The position numbers and the translations under genes are program-made. 64,000 bases of DNA from JBNLBS01 sp050303415 (lineage in GTDB: Bacteria > Pseudomonadota > Gammaproteobacteria > Methylococcales > Methylomonadaceae), in NCBI GenBank assembly GCA_050303415.1, contig JBNLBS010000007.1, positions 62,001-126,000 on the forward strand, read 5' to 3'. The notes under the pieces were generated by a model. That model ran no database searches. It was given only the letters and a program-made list of their open reading frames with translations, and was not told the origin of the DNA. Below are positions 35,847-44,057 of this stretch, one piece after another; the first letter of the stretch is position 1; each line of letters opens with the position of its first letter.

Positions 35847-36566
35847 TTAAGGTGCCCAGTATAATTCAACCGGTACTTTATCCTGGCGTAAAATGGCACG
35901 TACAGGCATATCTTTAACCGCTTCATCTGACAGGTCTGCCAAGGCATTGCGGAAAACAGCCAGTTTTTCTTCCCCGGTTAATAAAATAATCAGCCGCTGT
36001 GAGTTGAGCAGACCGGTTAATGACAGGCTTATTCTTTCAACATTGGTACCGGTAACCTCGCTTTGGTTAGCCCTAATAGCAGCGGTTAAAAACGGGTTGT
36101 TTTCGTTTAATGCTTCATTTAAGCCTTCGGCATGAGGGAATAGTGAGGCTGTGTGACCATCACCGCCCATACCCAGTATGGAAACGGCAAATGGCTTGGG
36201 TAATTGTTGATACCAGCTTTCAACTTGTGTGCAGCCTTGTTCTGCTGTTGCTGCACCGGTTTTCATACTGGTAAATGAGGCATGTCTGGCTTTATTTATT
36301 AATAGAGTGCGGTAAACCAGTGCTTCATTACTGGCGTCATGATTGAAATCGACCCAGCGTTCGTCAACCAGTGCGACATGTACCTTAAACCAGTCCAGAT
36401 CGGACTGGGATAGTGCTTCATATAATGGTGCCGGGGTGCTGCCGCCGGAGACTAAAAAGCTGGTTGATCCGTGGTCGGAAATGGCATTGTTTAAGTGGTT
36501 CCGGCAGTCTGTTGCCAAAGTGCTGAACAGTGCGTTTCTGTCTTCAAATAAAAATTCTTTTACCAT
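35847..36566 (-). CDS. pgl: 6-phosphogluconolactonase
   Basis: A 239-residue DevB-type lactonase of the NagB/RpiA fold. LVSGGSTPAPLYEAL (phosphate loop) and LGMGGDGHTASLFPHAEGL are diagnostic, with VDERWVDF between them. It hydrolyses 6-phosphogluconolactone made by Zwf, whose gene ends 9 bp upstream, so the two are co-transcribed. Confidence 0.94.
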   Translation of the reverse strand: MVKEFLFEDRNALFSTLATDCRNHLNNAISDHGSTSFLVSGGSTPAPLYEALSQSDLDWFKVHVALVDERWVDFNHDASNEALVYRTLLINKARHASFTSMKTGAATAEQGCTQVESWYQQLPKPFAVSILGMGGDGHTASLFPHAEGLNEALNENNPFLTAAIRANQSEVTGTNVERISLSLTGLLNSQRLIILLTGEEKLAVFRNALADLSDEAVKDMPVRAILRQDKVPVELYWAP

Positions 36567-36575
36567 GATGATTCT

Positions 36576-38054
36576 CTAGTAACTTTCTTTTTCCCAATGG
36601 CGATGGTCGCGTTGCAGGAGTCTGTCGGCGGCTTCAGGGCCCCAGCTTCCGGCTGGATAGGGTTCCGGTGCGTCTGTCAGTGTACTCCAGGCATCCTGGA
36701 TCGAATCAACCCAGGTCCATGCCTGTTCGATTTCTTCCCGGCACAGGAACAAAGTCGGATCGCCGCGCATTGCTTCCAGTATTAATCGTTCGTAGCCGCC
36801 GAATACCGGGCTGTCTTTAAAGGCTTCGAGAAAGCTTAAGTCCAGTTTGGTTTGTTGGACTTTAATATTCCCATCTATGCCGGGGATTTTATTGAGCATT
36901 TCAAATTCAACGCCTTCTTTGGGTTGAAGATGGATAATCAATTTGTTGGGTGGCAGTTCGGGAAAGCTGTCTTTAAAAATATTATGCGGTTGCTGTTTAA
37001 AACATACGACAATTTCCGTGCGTTTGTCAGCAAGGCTTTTTCCGGTGCGCAAATAAAACGGTACGTCCGCCCAGCGCCAGTTATCAATATCGACGCGCAC
37101 TGCAACGTAACTTTCGGTGGTGCTTTCGGTATTGGCGCCTTCTTCTTCAAGGTATCCGGGAACGTTTTCACCTTTGATTGTACCGGCAGTATATTGACCG
37201 CGAACTGTTTTCTCTTTAACCTCATTGGAGGTGATTGGCCGTAAGGCTTTTAAAACTTTGATTTTTTCCTGGTGTATGCTGTCTGCTTCCAGGTTAACCG
37301 GCGGCTCCATAGCGACAAAGGTTAAAATCTGCAATAGATGGTTTTGCAGCATATCCCTTAACTGACCGGTTTGGTCGAAATATTGCCAGCGACCTTCGAT
37401 ACCGACCTGTTCGGCCACGGTAATCTGAATATGGTCGATGGTGTTATGATCCCAATTGGTGGTAAAAATGGAGTTGGCAAAGCGCAAAGCCAGCAGATTG
37501 AGTACGGTTTCTTTACCTAAATAGTGATCAATTCTAAAAACTTGTTCCTCATTAAAAACCTCGGCAACTACATCATTGATTTCTTGGGAAGACTTGAGGT
37601 TATGGCCTAATGGCTTCTCCATGACCATGCGCGCTTCATCGTTTAATATCCCGGTTTTAGCCAAGCCTTGGCATATGTTTTTAAATAAAAACGGGGCGAC
37701 GGCAAAATAGTTGACCATCACTCTTTGATCGGAATCGATAAGCGTATTAAGTTTTTGATATTGAGCATAGTCGGTCAGGTCTATCGATAGATAGTGCAAT
37801 CGTGCCGACATTCTTTGCCAGACAGTTTCGTCGATATCTTCGTTTAAAAATTCCGTAAGGCTTTTAAAAGCGGTCTTTATATAGCCATTATTATCCTGTT
37901 CCAGTAAATCGATACCAATAATTCGGCTTTCAGCTTCTATTAACCCGGCTTTTTCCAGTCTATATAAAGAAATAAGAAGTTTGCGTCTGGATAGATCCCC
38001 CAGGGCGCCGTATATCACTAAATCGCATGGTCTATAAGTTATATTGCTGTTCAT
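36576..38054 (-). CDS. zwf: Glucose-6-phosphate 1-dehydrogenase
   Basis: A 492-residue enzyme with an N-terminal Rossmann domain (YGALGDLSRRKL) and the catalytic RIDHYLGKETVLNLLALRFAN. It oxidises glucose-6-phosphate with NADP or NAD. In RuMP methylotrophs it feeds both the Entner-Doudoroff branch and the cyclic oxidation of formaldehyde; a gnd gene is not in this window. It is the first gene of the operon, with a 160-bp upstream region next to the PfkB kinase gene. Confidence 0.96.
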   Translation of the reverse strand: MNSNITYRPCDLVIYGALGDLSRRKLLISLYRLEKAGLIEAESRIIGIDLLEQDNNGYIKTAFKSLTEFLNEDIDETVWQRMSARLHYLSIDLTDYAQYQKLNTLIDSDQRVMVNYFAVAPFLFKNICQGLAKTGILNDEARMVMEKPLGHNLKSSQEINDVVAEVFNEEQVFRIDHYLGKETVLNLLALRFANSIFTTNWDHNTIDHIQITVAEQVGIEGRWQYFDQTGQLRDMLQNHLLQILTFVAMEPPVNLEADSIHQEKIKVLKALRPITSNEVKEKTVRGQYTAGTIKGENVPGYLEEEGANTESTTESYVAVRVDIDNWRWADVPFYLRTGKSLADKRTEIVVCFKQQPHNIFKDSFPELPPNKLIIHLQPKEGVEFEMLNKIPGIDGNIKVQQTKLDLSFLEAFKDSPVFGGYERLILEAMRGDPTLFLCREEIEQAWTWVDSIQDAWSTLTDAPEPYPAGSWGPEAADRLLQRDHRHWEKESY

Positions 38055-38216
38055 TAAATTATGTATGGGAAAGAAAAATCGGTTTTCAGTTTTACTGGCT
38101 TAGTTGTTGATTTTTTATGGCCAGAATTGTGTGCTTTAATCGTAGTTTTAAAGGTCGGAAACTGAAATATTGCCCGCGATTATAGCAAAATCATGTTAGA
38201 AATATAAAGGAATAGG

Positions 38217-39134
38217 CTAACCTAAAATTTCTCGACGTAATAATGCCTGATGATGATGTTGATCCGGTAACCCCTGGCGGGCGCCTGTTTTAGTGCAGCA
38301 CAATGCTCCGGCAGCACTGGCGTAGCGCAAGGTATCCAGCCAATTAAATTGTTTTGCTATGGCACAAGCAAAAGCGCCATGAAAAGCATCGCCGGCACCG
38401 GTGGAGTCTACAGCTTTGATGGTATGGGCCGGCAAGCTGCCGGTTTGGTTGCCACGTTGCCAAATCAGGCCTTTTTCTCCCAATGTGATAACAACTACCG
38501 GAGCGGTTTTTGCCAATTTAGATAAGGCTGTACTGATGTCGTTGGCAAATTGTATTGCAAATTTTTCCGAGCACACCAAATAGTCAACCTGGTCTTTCAA
38601 TAGTTGAGTACCTAAGTGCAAAGATCCGGCATCAAGAATAGTGGCCATGCGCTTTTGCTGAGCTACTTTGACCAATTCAGTTGATAAATGGGGTTCATGA
38701 CCATCAAGTAGGATTGCTTTTGCATGAATATTGCTGAAATCCAGCGCATTAGCCGCTAGGGCGGAAGTATTGCCTTTATAATTGATTAACGCCCGTTTGC
38801 CGTCCGGTTTGACAATAATGCTTGAAAGGGGGGTTGGGGACTGGCCCCTAATGACTAGTGAGGTGTTTATTTTATTGTCGTGCAGTTCACGAAGGTGCAT
38901 GTCGCCATATAAATCCAACCCTAAATAACCGGCAAATGCTGCTTTACAACCAAGTCGTGCTGCAGTTACTGCAGCATTAGCGGCCGGGCCTCCGCCGCAG
39001 CCAATAAACCCCGTAGCAAAGACTTTCTCATCTTCCAGTGGGTGGGTGTTTACCGAGAAAGTCAGGTCATAAGAGGCGTGACCCAGGCAAAGTATTTCGG
39101 TGTCTAATGCATCGTTATTATGTGCTTGCATCAT
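38217..39134 (-). CDS. PfkB family carbohydrate kinase
   Basis: About 305 residues from the ATG at 39134; a longer frame to 39209 is unlikely because it runs into the divergent gene's leader. Ribokinase-fold signatures are GCGGGPAANAAVTAARLG and the ATP/anion-hole motif DSTGAGDAFHGAFACAI. The sequence looks nearest to ketohexokinase or sulfofructose-kinase-like members, but the sugar cannot be named. It is divergent from a SemiSWEET transporter gene with about 70 bp between starts, suggesting a shared control region and possibly a shared sugar. Confidence 0.85.
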   Translation of the reverse strand: MMQAHNNDALDTEILCLGHASYDLTFSVNTHPLEDEKVFATGFIGCGGGPAANAAVTAARLGCKAAFAGYLGLDLYGDMHLRELHDNKINTSLVIRGQSPTPLSSIIVKPDGKRALINYKGNTSALAANALDFSNIHAKAILLDGHEPHLSTELVKVAQQKRMATILDAGSLHLGTQLLKDQVDYLVCSEKFAIQFANDISTALSKLAKTAPVVVITLGEKGLIWQRGNQTGSLPAHTIKAVDSTGAGDAFHGAFACAIAKQFNWLDTLRYASAAGALCCTKTGARQGLPDQHHHQALLRREILG

Positions 39135-39203
39135 GATTAATCGAGTCTGAGTTGTTAGAATAGTATTTTGATACTTAAAAATATAGAGACAGTTAAGGCG
39201 ACT

Positions 39204-39476
39204 ATGCAATTTTCTTTGGAATTATTGGGTTATATAGCAGCATTTTGTACTACGTCATCATTCTTACCTCAGGCCATTTTAACCATTCGTACTAAAGATA
39301 CCGAGTCTTTATCTTTCGGTATGTACAGTCTTTTTACTACCGGGGTGATGCTTTGGCTGGTGTATGGACTGAATAAGAATGATAGCGCCTTGGTTTGGGC
39401 TAATTCAATTACTTTGGTGTTGGCTTTAATTATTCTATCCTTTAAAGTGCGTAGTATGCTTGTAAAAAAGACGTAA
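39204..39476 (+). CDS. SemiSWEET-type sugar transporter
   Basis: 90 residues from the ATG at 39204, with AAGG upstream. Three TM helices (about 5-24, 37-56, 60-80) with the PQ-loop motif SSFLPQAI and FTTGVMLWLVYGL fit the bacterial SemiSWEET family, which works as a dimer to move mono- or disaccharides along their gradient. The gene is divergent from the PfkB kinase gene and is followed by a DUF1289-like gene. The transported sugar is unknown. Confidence 0.87.
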   Translation: MQFSLELLGYIAAFCTTSSFLPQAILTIRTKDTESLSFGMYSLFTTGVMLWLVYGLNKNDSALVWANSITLVLALIILSFKVRSMLVKKT

Positions 39477-39510
39477 TCCGGTTCGGATAACTTAATTGAT
39501 GGGAGGAAGT

Positions 39511-39720
39511 ATGAAATTCAGTCCATGTATTTCAGGTCAATGTACTTATGAGGGCACGCATTGTGAAGGCTGTGGTCGAAGTCATCAGGAAATAGCTGAA
39601 ACCAAAAAATTAATCATGCAGGTGGTGGAGTATGCGCAGGAAAAAGGCTATGAAAATGTTGAAGACTTTGCTGGTTTTATTGGTAAAGCAGTGTTAAAAA
39701 AATTACAGACACCTTCATAA
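39511..39720 (+). CDS. Small DUF1289-like cysteine motif protein
   Basis: 69 residues from the ATG at 39511, with GGGAGGA ideally placed upstream. The N-terminal SPCISGQCTYEGTHCEGCGR has the four-cysteine pattern (CxxxxCxxxxxxCxxC) of DUF1289-type proteins, presumably a metal site. A helical tail follows. The function is unknown. It lies between SemiSWEET and dhaL on the same strand with small gaps. Confidence 0.7.
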   Translation: MKFSPCISGQCTYEGTHCEGCGRSHQEIAETKKLIMQVVEYAQEKGYENVEDFAGFIGKAVLKKLQTPS

Positions 39721-39743
39721 GATTATAAATTAAGAGAATCATT

Positions 39744-40376
39744 ATGCAAAATACAGTGGAGATACTACCGCTTCTAATTCAGGCAGTTGTTGATACGATA
39801 GAAAAAAATGCTGAAGAAGTCACCTTGTTGGATCAGGAAATTGGTGATGGTGATCATGTGGCTAATTTGCAGAGAGGACTTGAGGCTTTGTCTGGGCAAA
39901 GTGAGGAAATATCTGCACAGCAGTGGTCGGCCGCTTGGCAGAAAATCGGCATGACCTTGTTAACGACAATGGGGGGAGCTTCCGGTTCTTTGTTCGGTAC
40001 ATTGTTTATTGCCATGAGTAAGGCTCAGGGCGACCGGGAGATGAGTTTTCCGGTATTTGCCGAGGTGTTTGTAAAAGGTGTTGAGGCGGTTAAGCAACGC
40101 GGTAAGGCGGATGTGGGTGAAAAAACAATGTTGGATGTGCTGGTGCCTGTTGCGCAATATTTGCAACAGGCGGCGGAAGATTCGCTAGCATTACCGGATG
40201 TTTTACAGGAAGTTGCCAATAAAGCCGTTGTTGGTATGGAATCAACAAGAGACATGCTGGCAACCAAAGGACGAGCGTCCTTTTTGGAAGAGCGCAGTAG
40301 AGGTCATATTGACGCCGGCGCCAAAAGCAGTCAGTTAATGATTTGTGCAATTGCTGAAGTTTTGGCTGAAAGTTAG
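39744..40376 (+). CDS. dhaL: Dihydroxyacetone kinase subunit DhaL (ADP/ATP-binding)
   Basis: A 210-residue Dak2-domain protein. LDQEIGDGDHVANLQRG carries the Asp residues that bind Mg-nucleotide, followed by GGASGSLFGTLFIAMSK and a C-terminal GRASFLEERSRGHIDAGA. It supplies the nucleotide side of dihydroxyacetone phosphorylation and acts with DhaK, whose gene is convergent just downstream. No DhaM (PTS phosphodonor) gene is in the window. A clear terminator follows. Confidence 0.93.
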   Translation: MQNTVEILPLLIQAVVDTIEKNAEEVTLLDQEIGDGDHVANLQRGLEALSGQSEEISAQQWSAAWQKIGMTLLTTMGGASGSLFGTLFIAMSKAQGDREMSFPVFAEVFVKGVEAVKQRGKADVGEKTMLDVLVPVAQYLQQAAEDSLALPDVLQEVANKAVVGMESTRDMLATKGRASFLEERSRGHIDAGAKSSQLMICAIAEVLAES

Positions 40377-40388
40377 TTTACACCGCTT

Positions 40389-40426
40389 CCAGGTATGCCA
40401 GCTGCATACCTGGTGCATGTTTTTTT
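40389..40426 (+). terminator. Rho-independent terminator of dhaL
   Basis: Perfect 10-bp stem CCAGGTATGC / GCATACCTGG with a 5-nt loop, followed closely by TGCATG and seven T. It lies in the 55-bp gap between convergent dhaL and dhaK. Confidence 0.85.
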
Positions 40427-40431
40427 GTATC

Positions 40432-41421
40432 TTAACAGCCCCAGCGTAAATTAGCGGTGTTTACCGGTGCGTCCCATAACTGTGTTAGTTCGTCATCCAG
40501 CAGGGTTAGGGTGATGGAGCAGCCGGCCATGTCGAGTGAGGTGGTGTAATTGCCGACCAGGGAACGTGTGATGTTGATACCGCGTTTTTCCCAAAACTGG
40601 GCGGCCAGCTCATAAACCAGATGTAACTCAATTAAAGGTGTAGCACCAAAACCGTTGATATGCAGCAAGACTTGCTGGCCTTTTTGTGGTTTAAGTTCCT
40701 GGTCTATCTTGCCGGCGACCAGTTCGACTATTTCTGATGCTTTGGTATAGGCAATGGTATCGTGGCCGCGTTCGCCATGAATACCCACACCCATTTCAAT
40801 TTCATTCTCCGCCAGGTCAAAAGTGGGTTTGCCAATTGCCGGAACGGTACAGCTGGTTAATGCCACGCCCATTGAAGCCGTGGCGGCATTAATTCTATCT
40901 CCTAAGGCTTTGCAGTTGTTTAAGTCGGTACCGTTTTCAGCGGCGGCGCCCAGCATTTTTTCAATAATTAATGTGCCTGCAACACCGCGTCGACCGGTAC
41001 TATGGTCCTTGGGCAAAGAAACATCGTCACAGACTAATACGCTTTGATTTGTGCAATCAAGCATTTCACCGGCAATTTCAAAGTTCATAACATCGCCGGC
41101 ATAATTTTTGACGATAAACAGTACTCCGGCACCATTTTCAACTTCTTGTGCGGCAGCCATCATTTGATCGGGGGTTGGGGAGGTAAATATTTGTCCCGGG
41201 CAGGCGGCATCGAGCATACCGGTGCCGACAAATCCGGTATGCAAGGGTTCATGACCGGAGCCTCCACCGGAAATTAAAGCAACTTTTTTATTTTTATTCG
41301 GCGTTTTCCGGCAAACGTAATGAGGTTGTTCGTTGAGCTTAATGATGTCAGCATGCGCTTTGGCAAAACCGCGTAAGCTGTCATCTAACATGCTATCAAT
41401 TGAGTCGATGAATTTTTTCAT
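40432..41421 (-). CDS. dhaK: Dihydroxyacetone kinase subunit DhaK
   Basis: A 329-residue Dak1-domain protein. LISGGGSGHEPLHTGFVGTGM binds dihydroxyacetone phosphate, and MGVGIHGERGHDT holds the histidine expected to bind dihydroxyacetone covalently as a hemiaminal. It is unusual in being encoded convergently with dhaL rather than in tandem. It follows a HAD phosphatase gene by 27 bp on the same strand, suggesting a HAD-dhaK transcript. In methylotrophs a role in C3 recycling is plausible but not shown. Confidence 0.93.
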   Translation of the reverse strand: MKKFIDSIDSMLDDSLRGFAKAHADIIKLNEQPHYVCRKTPNKNKKVALISGGGSGHEPLHTGFVGTGMLDAACPGQIFTSPTPDQMMAAAQEVENGAGVLFIVKNYAGDVMNFEIAGEMLDCTNQSVLVCDDVSLPKDHSTGRRGVAGTLIIEKMLGAAAENGTDLNNCKALGDRINAATASMGVALTSCTVPAIGKPTFDLAENEIEMGVGIHGERGHDTIAYTKASEIVELVAGKIDQELKPQKGQQVLLHINGFGATPLIELHLVYELAAQFWEKRGINITRSLVGNYTTSLDMAGCSITLTLLDDELTQLWDAPVNTANLRWGC

Positions 41422-41448
41422 GGGTTGGCTCCGAGTGCTGTTGTATGG

Positions 41449-42264
41449 TTATTGTGTTTGCAATGCTTGGGTTATGTCGCGAATATCAGACATGACCCAA
41501 GTCGGGCGATAGTCTGACTTATTGAGCTCCTCTTCAGTAGAGACGCCGGAAAGTACCAAAATGCTTTTGATGCCGGTTCGGACAGCGCCCAAAATATCAG
41601 TGTCTAAACGGTCACCAATGGCAACAGTGTGAGCTGGATCGGTATTTAAAAGGTTCATGGCCTGTTGATAAATAATGGCTTCGGGTTTACCAATTATAGT
41701 CGGTGTAATATTCGTTGCGGCTTGTAAAGCAGCCAGAATGGCGCCGTTACCGTGAATGATACCGCGTTCAGTTGGTAATGAAGTGTCGCCATTTGTACCA
41801 AAGAACTTGGCTCCGGCACGTAGGTGTAATGTTGCCGTAGCCAGTTTGTCCCAGGTTAAACTTTCATCTTTACCGCAGACGACAATGTCGGCGGGGATAA
41901 AATCATCATTGGTTTGAGCGGGTAATAGGGTGAAACCAGATTCTTTTAAGGGTTGAATGGCTCCAGCTTCACCAATAACAAAGACTGTCGTATTGTCGGG
42001 GGTATAATGTTTGCTAAGGAAGAAGGCAGTAGCCATACCAGAGGTAAGTATTTGGTCGGCGGTAATGTCAACACCCAGGTCGGAAAGTTTTTTTTGATAT
42101 TGCGTTTGGGTATTGCTGGCATTATTGGTTGCCAGTATAAATGGTATATGTAGTCTGTTAATACAATTGAAGAACTCGATTAGGCCGGGCTGGGGGTTGG
42201 TACCGTGCCATAGAACACCATCCATATCGATGATTAAGCCTTTGGTTGTGGTAAGTGGTTGCAT
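41449..42264 (-). CDS. HAD-IIA family sugar/polyol phosphatase (NagD-like)
   Basis: A 271-residue HAD hydrolase: motif I LIIDMDGVLWHG, motif II ATNNAS, a C2 cap (about 80-180), and motifs III/IV IGKPEAIIYQQA and AIGDRLDTDILGA. Family members dephosphorylate small phosphates such as phosphoglycolate, glycerol-phosphate or nucleotides. Its position 27 bp upstream of dhaK makes a C3 phosphate (DHAP or glycerol phosphate) an appealing but unproven substrate. Confidence 0.87.
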   Translation of the reverse strand: MQPLTTTKGLIIDMDGVLWHGTNPQPGLIEFFNCINRLHIPFILATNNASNTQTQYQKKLSDLGVDITADQILTSGMATAFFLSKHYTPDNTTVFVIGEAGAIQPLKESGFTLLPAQTNDDFIPADIVVCGKDESLTWDKLATATLHLRAGAKFFGTNGDTSLPTERGIIHGNGAILAALQAATNITPTIIGKPEAIIYQQAMNLLNTDPAHTVAIGDRLDTDILGAVRTGIKSILVLSGVSTEEELNKSDYRPTWVMSDIRDITQALQTQ

Positions 42265-42736
42265 AGGAAAAATTTAAATTTTAAATAATGTAATTTTATA
42301 AGGATTGGAATTGAGAAAGATAGGGAAAGTTGAAATAAACTCAGTAACTAAAAGAATATAGACTCGAGAAAAATAAAAGTTGAAAATAGTATGATAAAAG
42401 AAAATTCTAATATTTTCTTTAAAAACAATAGACTATGATTGTTTGAAAGAAAAAAACAAGAATATTCTTGTGTCTTTGGTGCGCTTTAGGTTCCCAAGAA
42501 CTAAAAAGTGAGTGATAATAGAGGCTTAAAGGGGGCGCCTTTAAAATACAAATAATAATTTAGGGCGGCAATTTAATCTAAATTCGAGGTTGGCTTTATA
42601 GGCCTGGTAAGTAGTTTTGCTAGGTGTTAAGGACAGTTAAGGGCATTGACATTAACACCCTTTCTGTTTTAGAGTTGCCGTCGCGGAATAAGTTTATAAC
42701 AGAAACTATAACGATAAATTAATCAGGAGATATAAC
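42265..42736. promoter_or_regulatory. 472-bp intergenic region upstream of the RuMP cluster
   Basis: There is no convincing gene here. It is very AT-rich in the first 200 bp. It contains a 16-bp palindrome ACAAGAATATTCTTGT (42456-42471), a 7-bp-stem hairpin TTAAAGG/CCTTTAA (42526-42544) and a promoter-like pair near its 3' end. The length, exceptional for this dense window, fits a regulated leader for highly expressed C1 genes. Confidence 0.6.
42646..42675 (+). promoter_or_regulatory. Candidate sigma-70 promoter of hxlA
   Basis: TTGACA (42646-42651), an 18-bp spacer, and TAGAGT (42670-42675, four of six consensus positions), about 60 bp before the hxlA start. It is a pattern match only. Confidence 0.45.
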
Positions 42737-43378
42737 ATGGCAAAACCATTAATCCAAATGGCATTAGATTCATTAGATTTCGACGCAACTGTGGCTCTTG
42801 CAGAGCAAGTAGCTCCACATATCGATATTTTTGAAATCGGAACTCCATGTATCAAACATAACGGCATTAACTTAGTTAGAGAATTAAGAAGCAGATTCCC
42901 AGACAAGTTAATCTTGGTTGACTTAAAAACTATGGATGCTGGTGAATACGAAGCAACTCCTTTCTACGCAGCAGGTGCAGATATCTGTACTGTGCTGGGT
43001 GTATCAGGTCTGGCTACATGCGCAGGTGTTATCAGAGCAGCTAAAGCACACGGTGCTGAAGCACAAATTGATTTAATCAACGTTGCAGACAAAAGATCTT
43101 GTGCATTAGAAACTGCACAATTAGGTGCGCAAATCGTAGGTGTTCACACTGGTCTGGATGCACAAGCTGCAGGCGAAACACCATTTACTGATTTAAGCGA
43201 CATCGCAAGCTTAGGTTTAGACGTTCGTGTATCTGTCGCTGGTGGTATCAACCAGTCTACAGTTCAAGACGTAGTAAGAGCCGGTGCGAGCATTATTGTT
43301 GTTGGTGCTGCTATCTACGGTGCTCCATCTCCTGCTGAAGCTGCGCGTGAAATTCGTCAGTTGGTTGATGCTGCATAA
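42737..43378 (+). CDS. hxlA: 3-hexulose-6-phosphate synthase
   Basis: A 213-residue OMP-decarboxylase-superfamily barrel. LILVDLKTMDAGEYEA carries the conserved DxKTxD active-site motif, with FEIGTPCIKHNG upstream and SVAGGINQSTVQDVVRAGAS (phosphate site) near the end. It condenses formaldehyde with ribulose-5-phosphate to hexulose-6-phosphate, the first step of the RuMP cycle. A strong AGGAGA site lies 7 nt before the ATG. Its isomerase partner gene follows after 16 bp. High expression is expected in a RuMP methylotroph. Confidence 0.97.
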   Translation: MAKPLIQMALDSLDFDATVALAEQVAPHIDIFEIGTPCIKHNGINLVRELRSRFPDKLILVDLKTMDAGEYEATPFYAAGADICTVLGVSGLATCAGVIRAAKAHGAEAQIDLINVADKRSCALETAQLGAQIVGVHTGLDAQAAGETPFTDLSDIASLGLDVRVSVAGGINQSTVQDVVRAGASIIVVGAAIYGAPSPAEAAREIRQLVDAA

Positions 43379-43394
43379 GATTAAGGTCTAAATT

Positions 43395-43928
43395 ATGCAT
43401 CGCGAACTAGTTTTAGATAAGATTACAAGTATATTAGACGCTACGAATCCAAGTTATGATGAGCGATTAACCTATATGCTCGATAGGGCAGAACGGATAT
43501 TCGTTTCGGGTGCGGGGCGTTCTAAACTTGTTGGTAACTTCTTTGCCATGAGATTGGTGCACAGCGGTTATGATGTCAGTGTGGTTGGTGAGATTGTTAC
43601 ACCAAGCATCAAACAGGGTGATTTATTAATTGTGATTTCCGGTTCGGGTGAAACGGAACAATTAATTGCCTTCACTAAAAGTGCAAAGAAAATTGGTGCT
43701 GACGTTATACTGATCTCATCAAAAGCAGAGTCAACAATTGGTGATTTATCAGATGGTGTTTTCCAAATCGGTTCAAGTGAACTTTACGGTAGCGTAAAGG
43801 GTATGCCGATGGGGACAGTGTTTGAATTGTCAACCTTGATTTTTCTTGAATCAACAGTGTCACATATCATTCATGAAAAAGGTATTCCCGAAGAACAAAT
43901 GCGGGAAAGACACGCCAACTTGGAATGA
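43395..43928 (+). CDS. hxlB: 6-phospho-3-hexuloisomerase
   Basis: A 177-residue SIS-domain isomerase: FVSGAGRSKLVGNFFAMRL, LLIVISGSGETEQLI and FELSTLIFLES, with the ending MRERHANLE typical of the family. It converts hexulose-6-phosphate to fructose-6-phosphate. It is encoded 16 bp after hxlA with no hairpin between them, so the two are one coupled unit. A 10-bp-stem hairpin follows before tkt. Confidence 0.97.
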   Translation: MHRELVLDKITSILDATNPSYDERLTYMLDRAERIFVSGAGRSKLVGNFFAMRLVHSGYDVSVVGEIVTPSIKQGDLLIVISGSGETEQLIAFTKSAKKIGADVILISSKAESTIGDLSDGVFQIGSSELYGSVKGMPMGTVFELSTLIFLESTVSHIIHEKGIPEEQMRERHANLE

Positions 43929-43943
43929 TGTCGGAAACAGTGG

Positions 43944-43967
43944 AACGAGTAAGGGATCTTACTCGTT
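43944..43967. other. Intercistronic hairpin hxlB-tkt
   Basis: Perfect 10-bp stem AACGAGTAAG / CTTACTCGTT with a GGAT loop, 15 bp after hxlB. No proper T-run follows; it may be a leaky terminator or an RNA processing/stability element. Confidence 0.6.
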
Positions 43968-44057
43968 TCATTAGTTAGATATCCGTAGTTGAATGATTTA
44001 AATAATCAGGCTAACTGGTATCACCAAAAATAAATTACCGAATTTTAGGAGAAGAAT

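Noticed and set aside
42456..42471. 16-bp palindrome as a specific operator of the RuMP cluster
   Set aside because: It is short and sits in very AT-rich DNA where such symmetry arises easily; kept only as a note in the intergenic entry.
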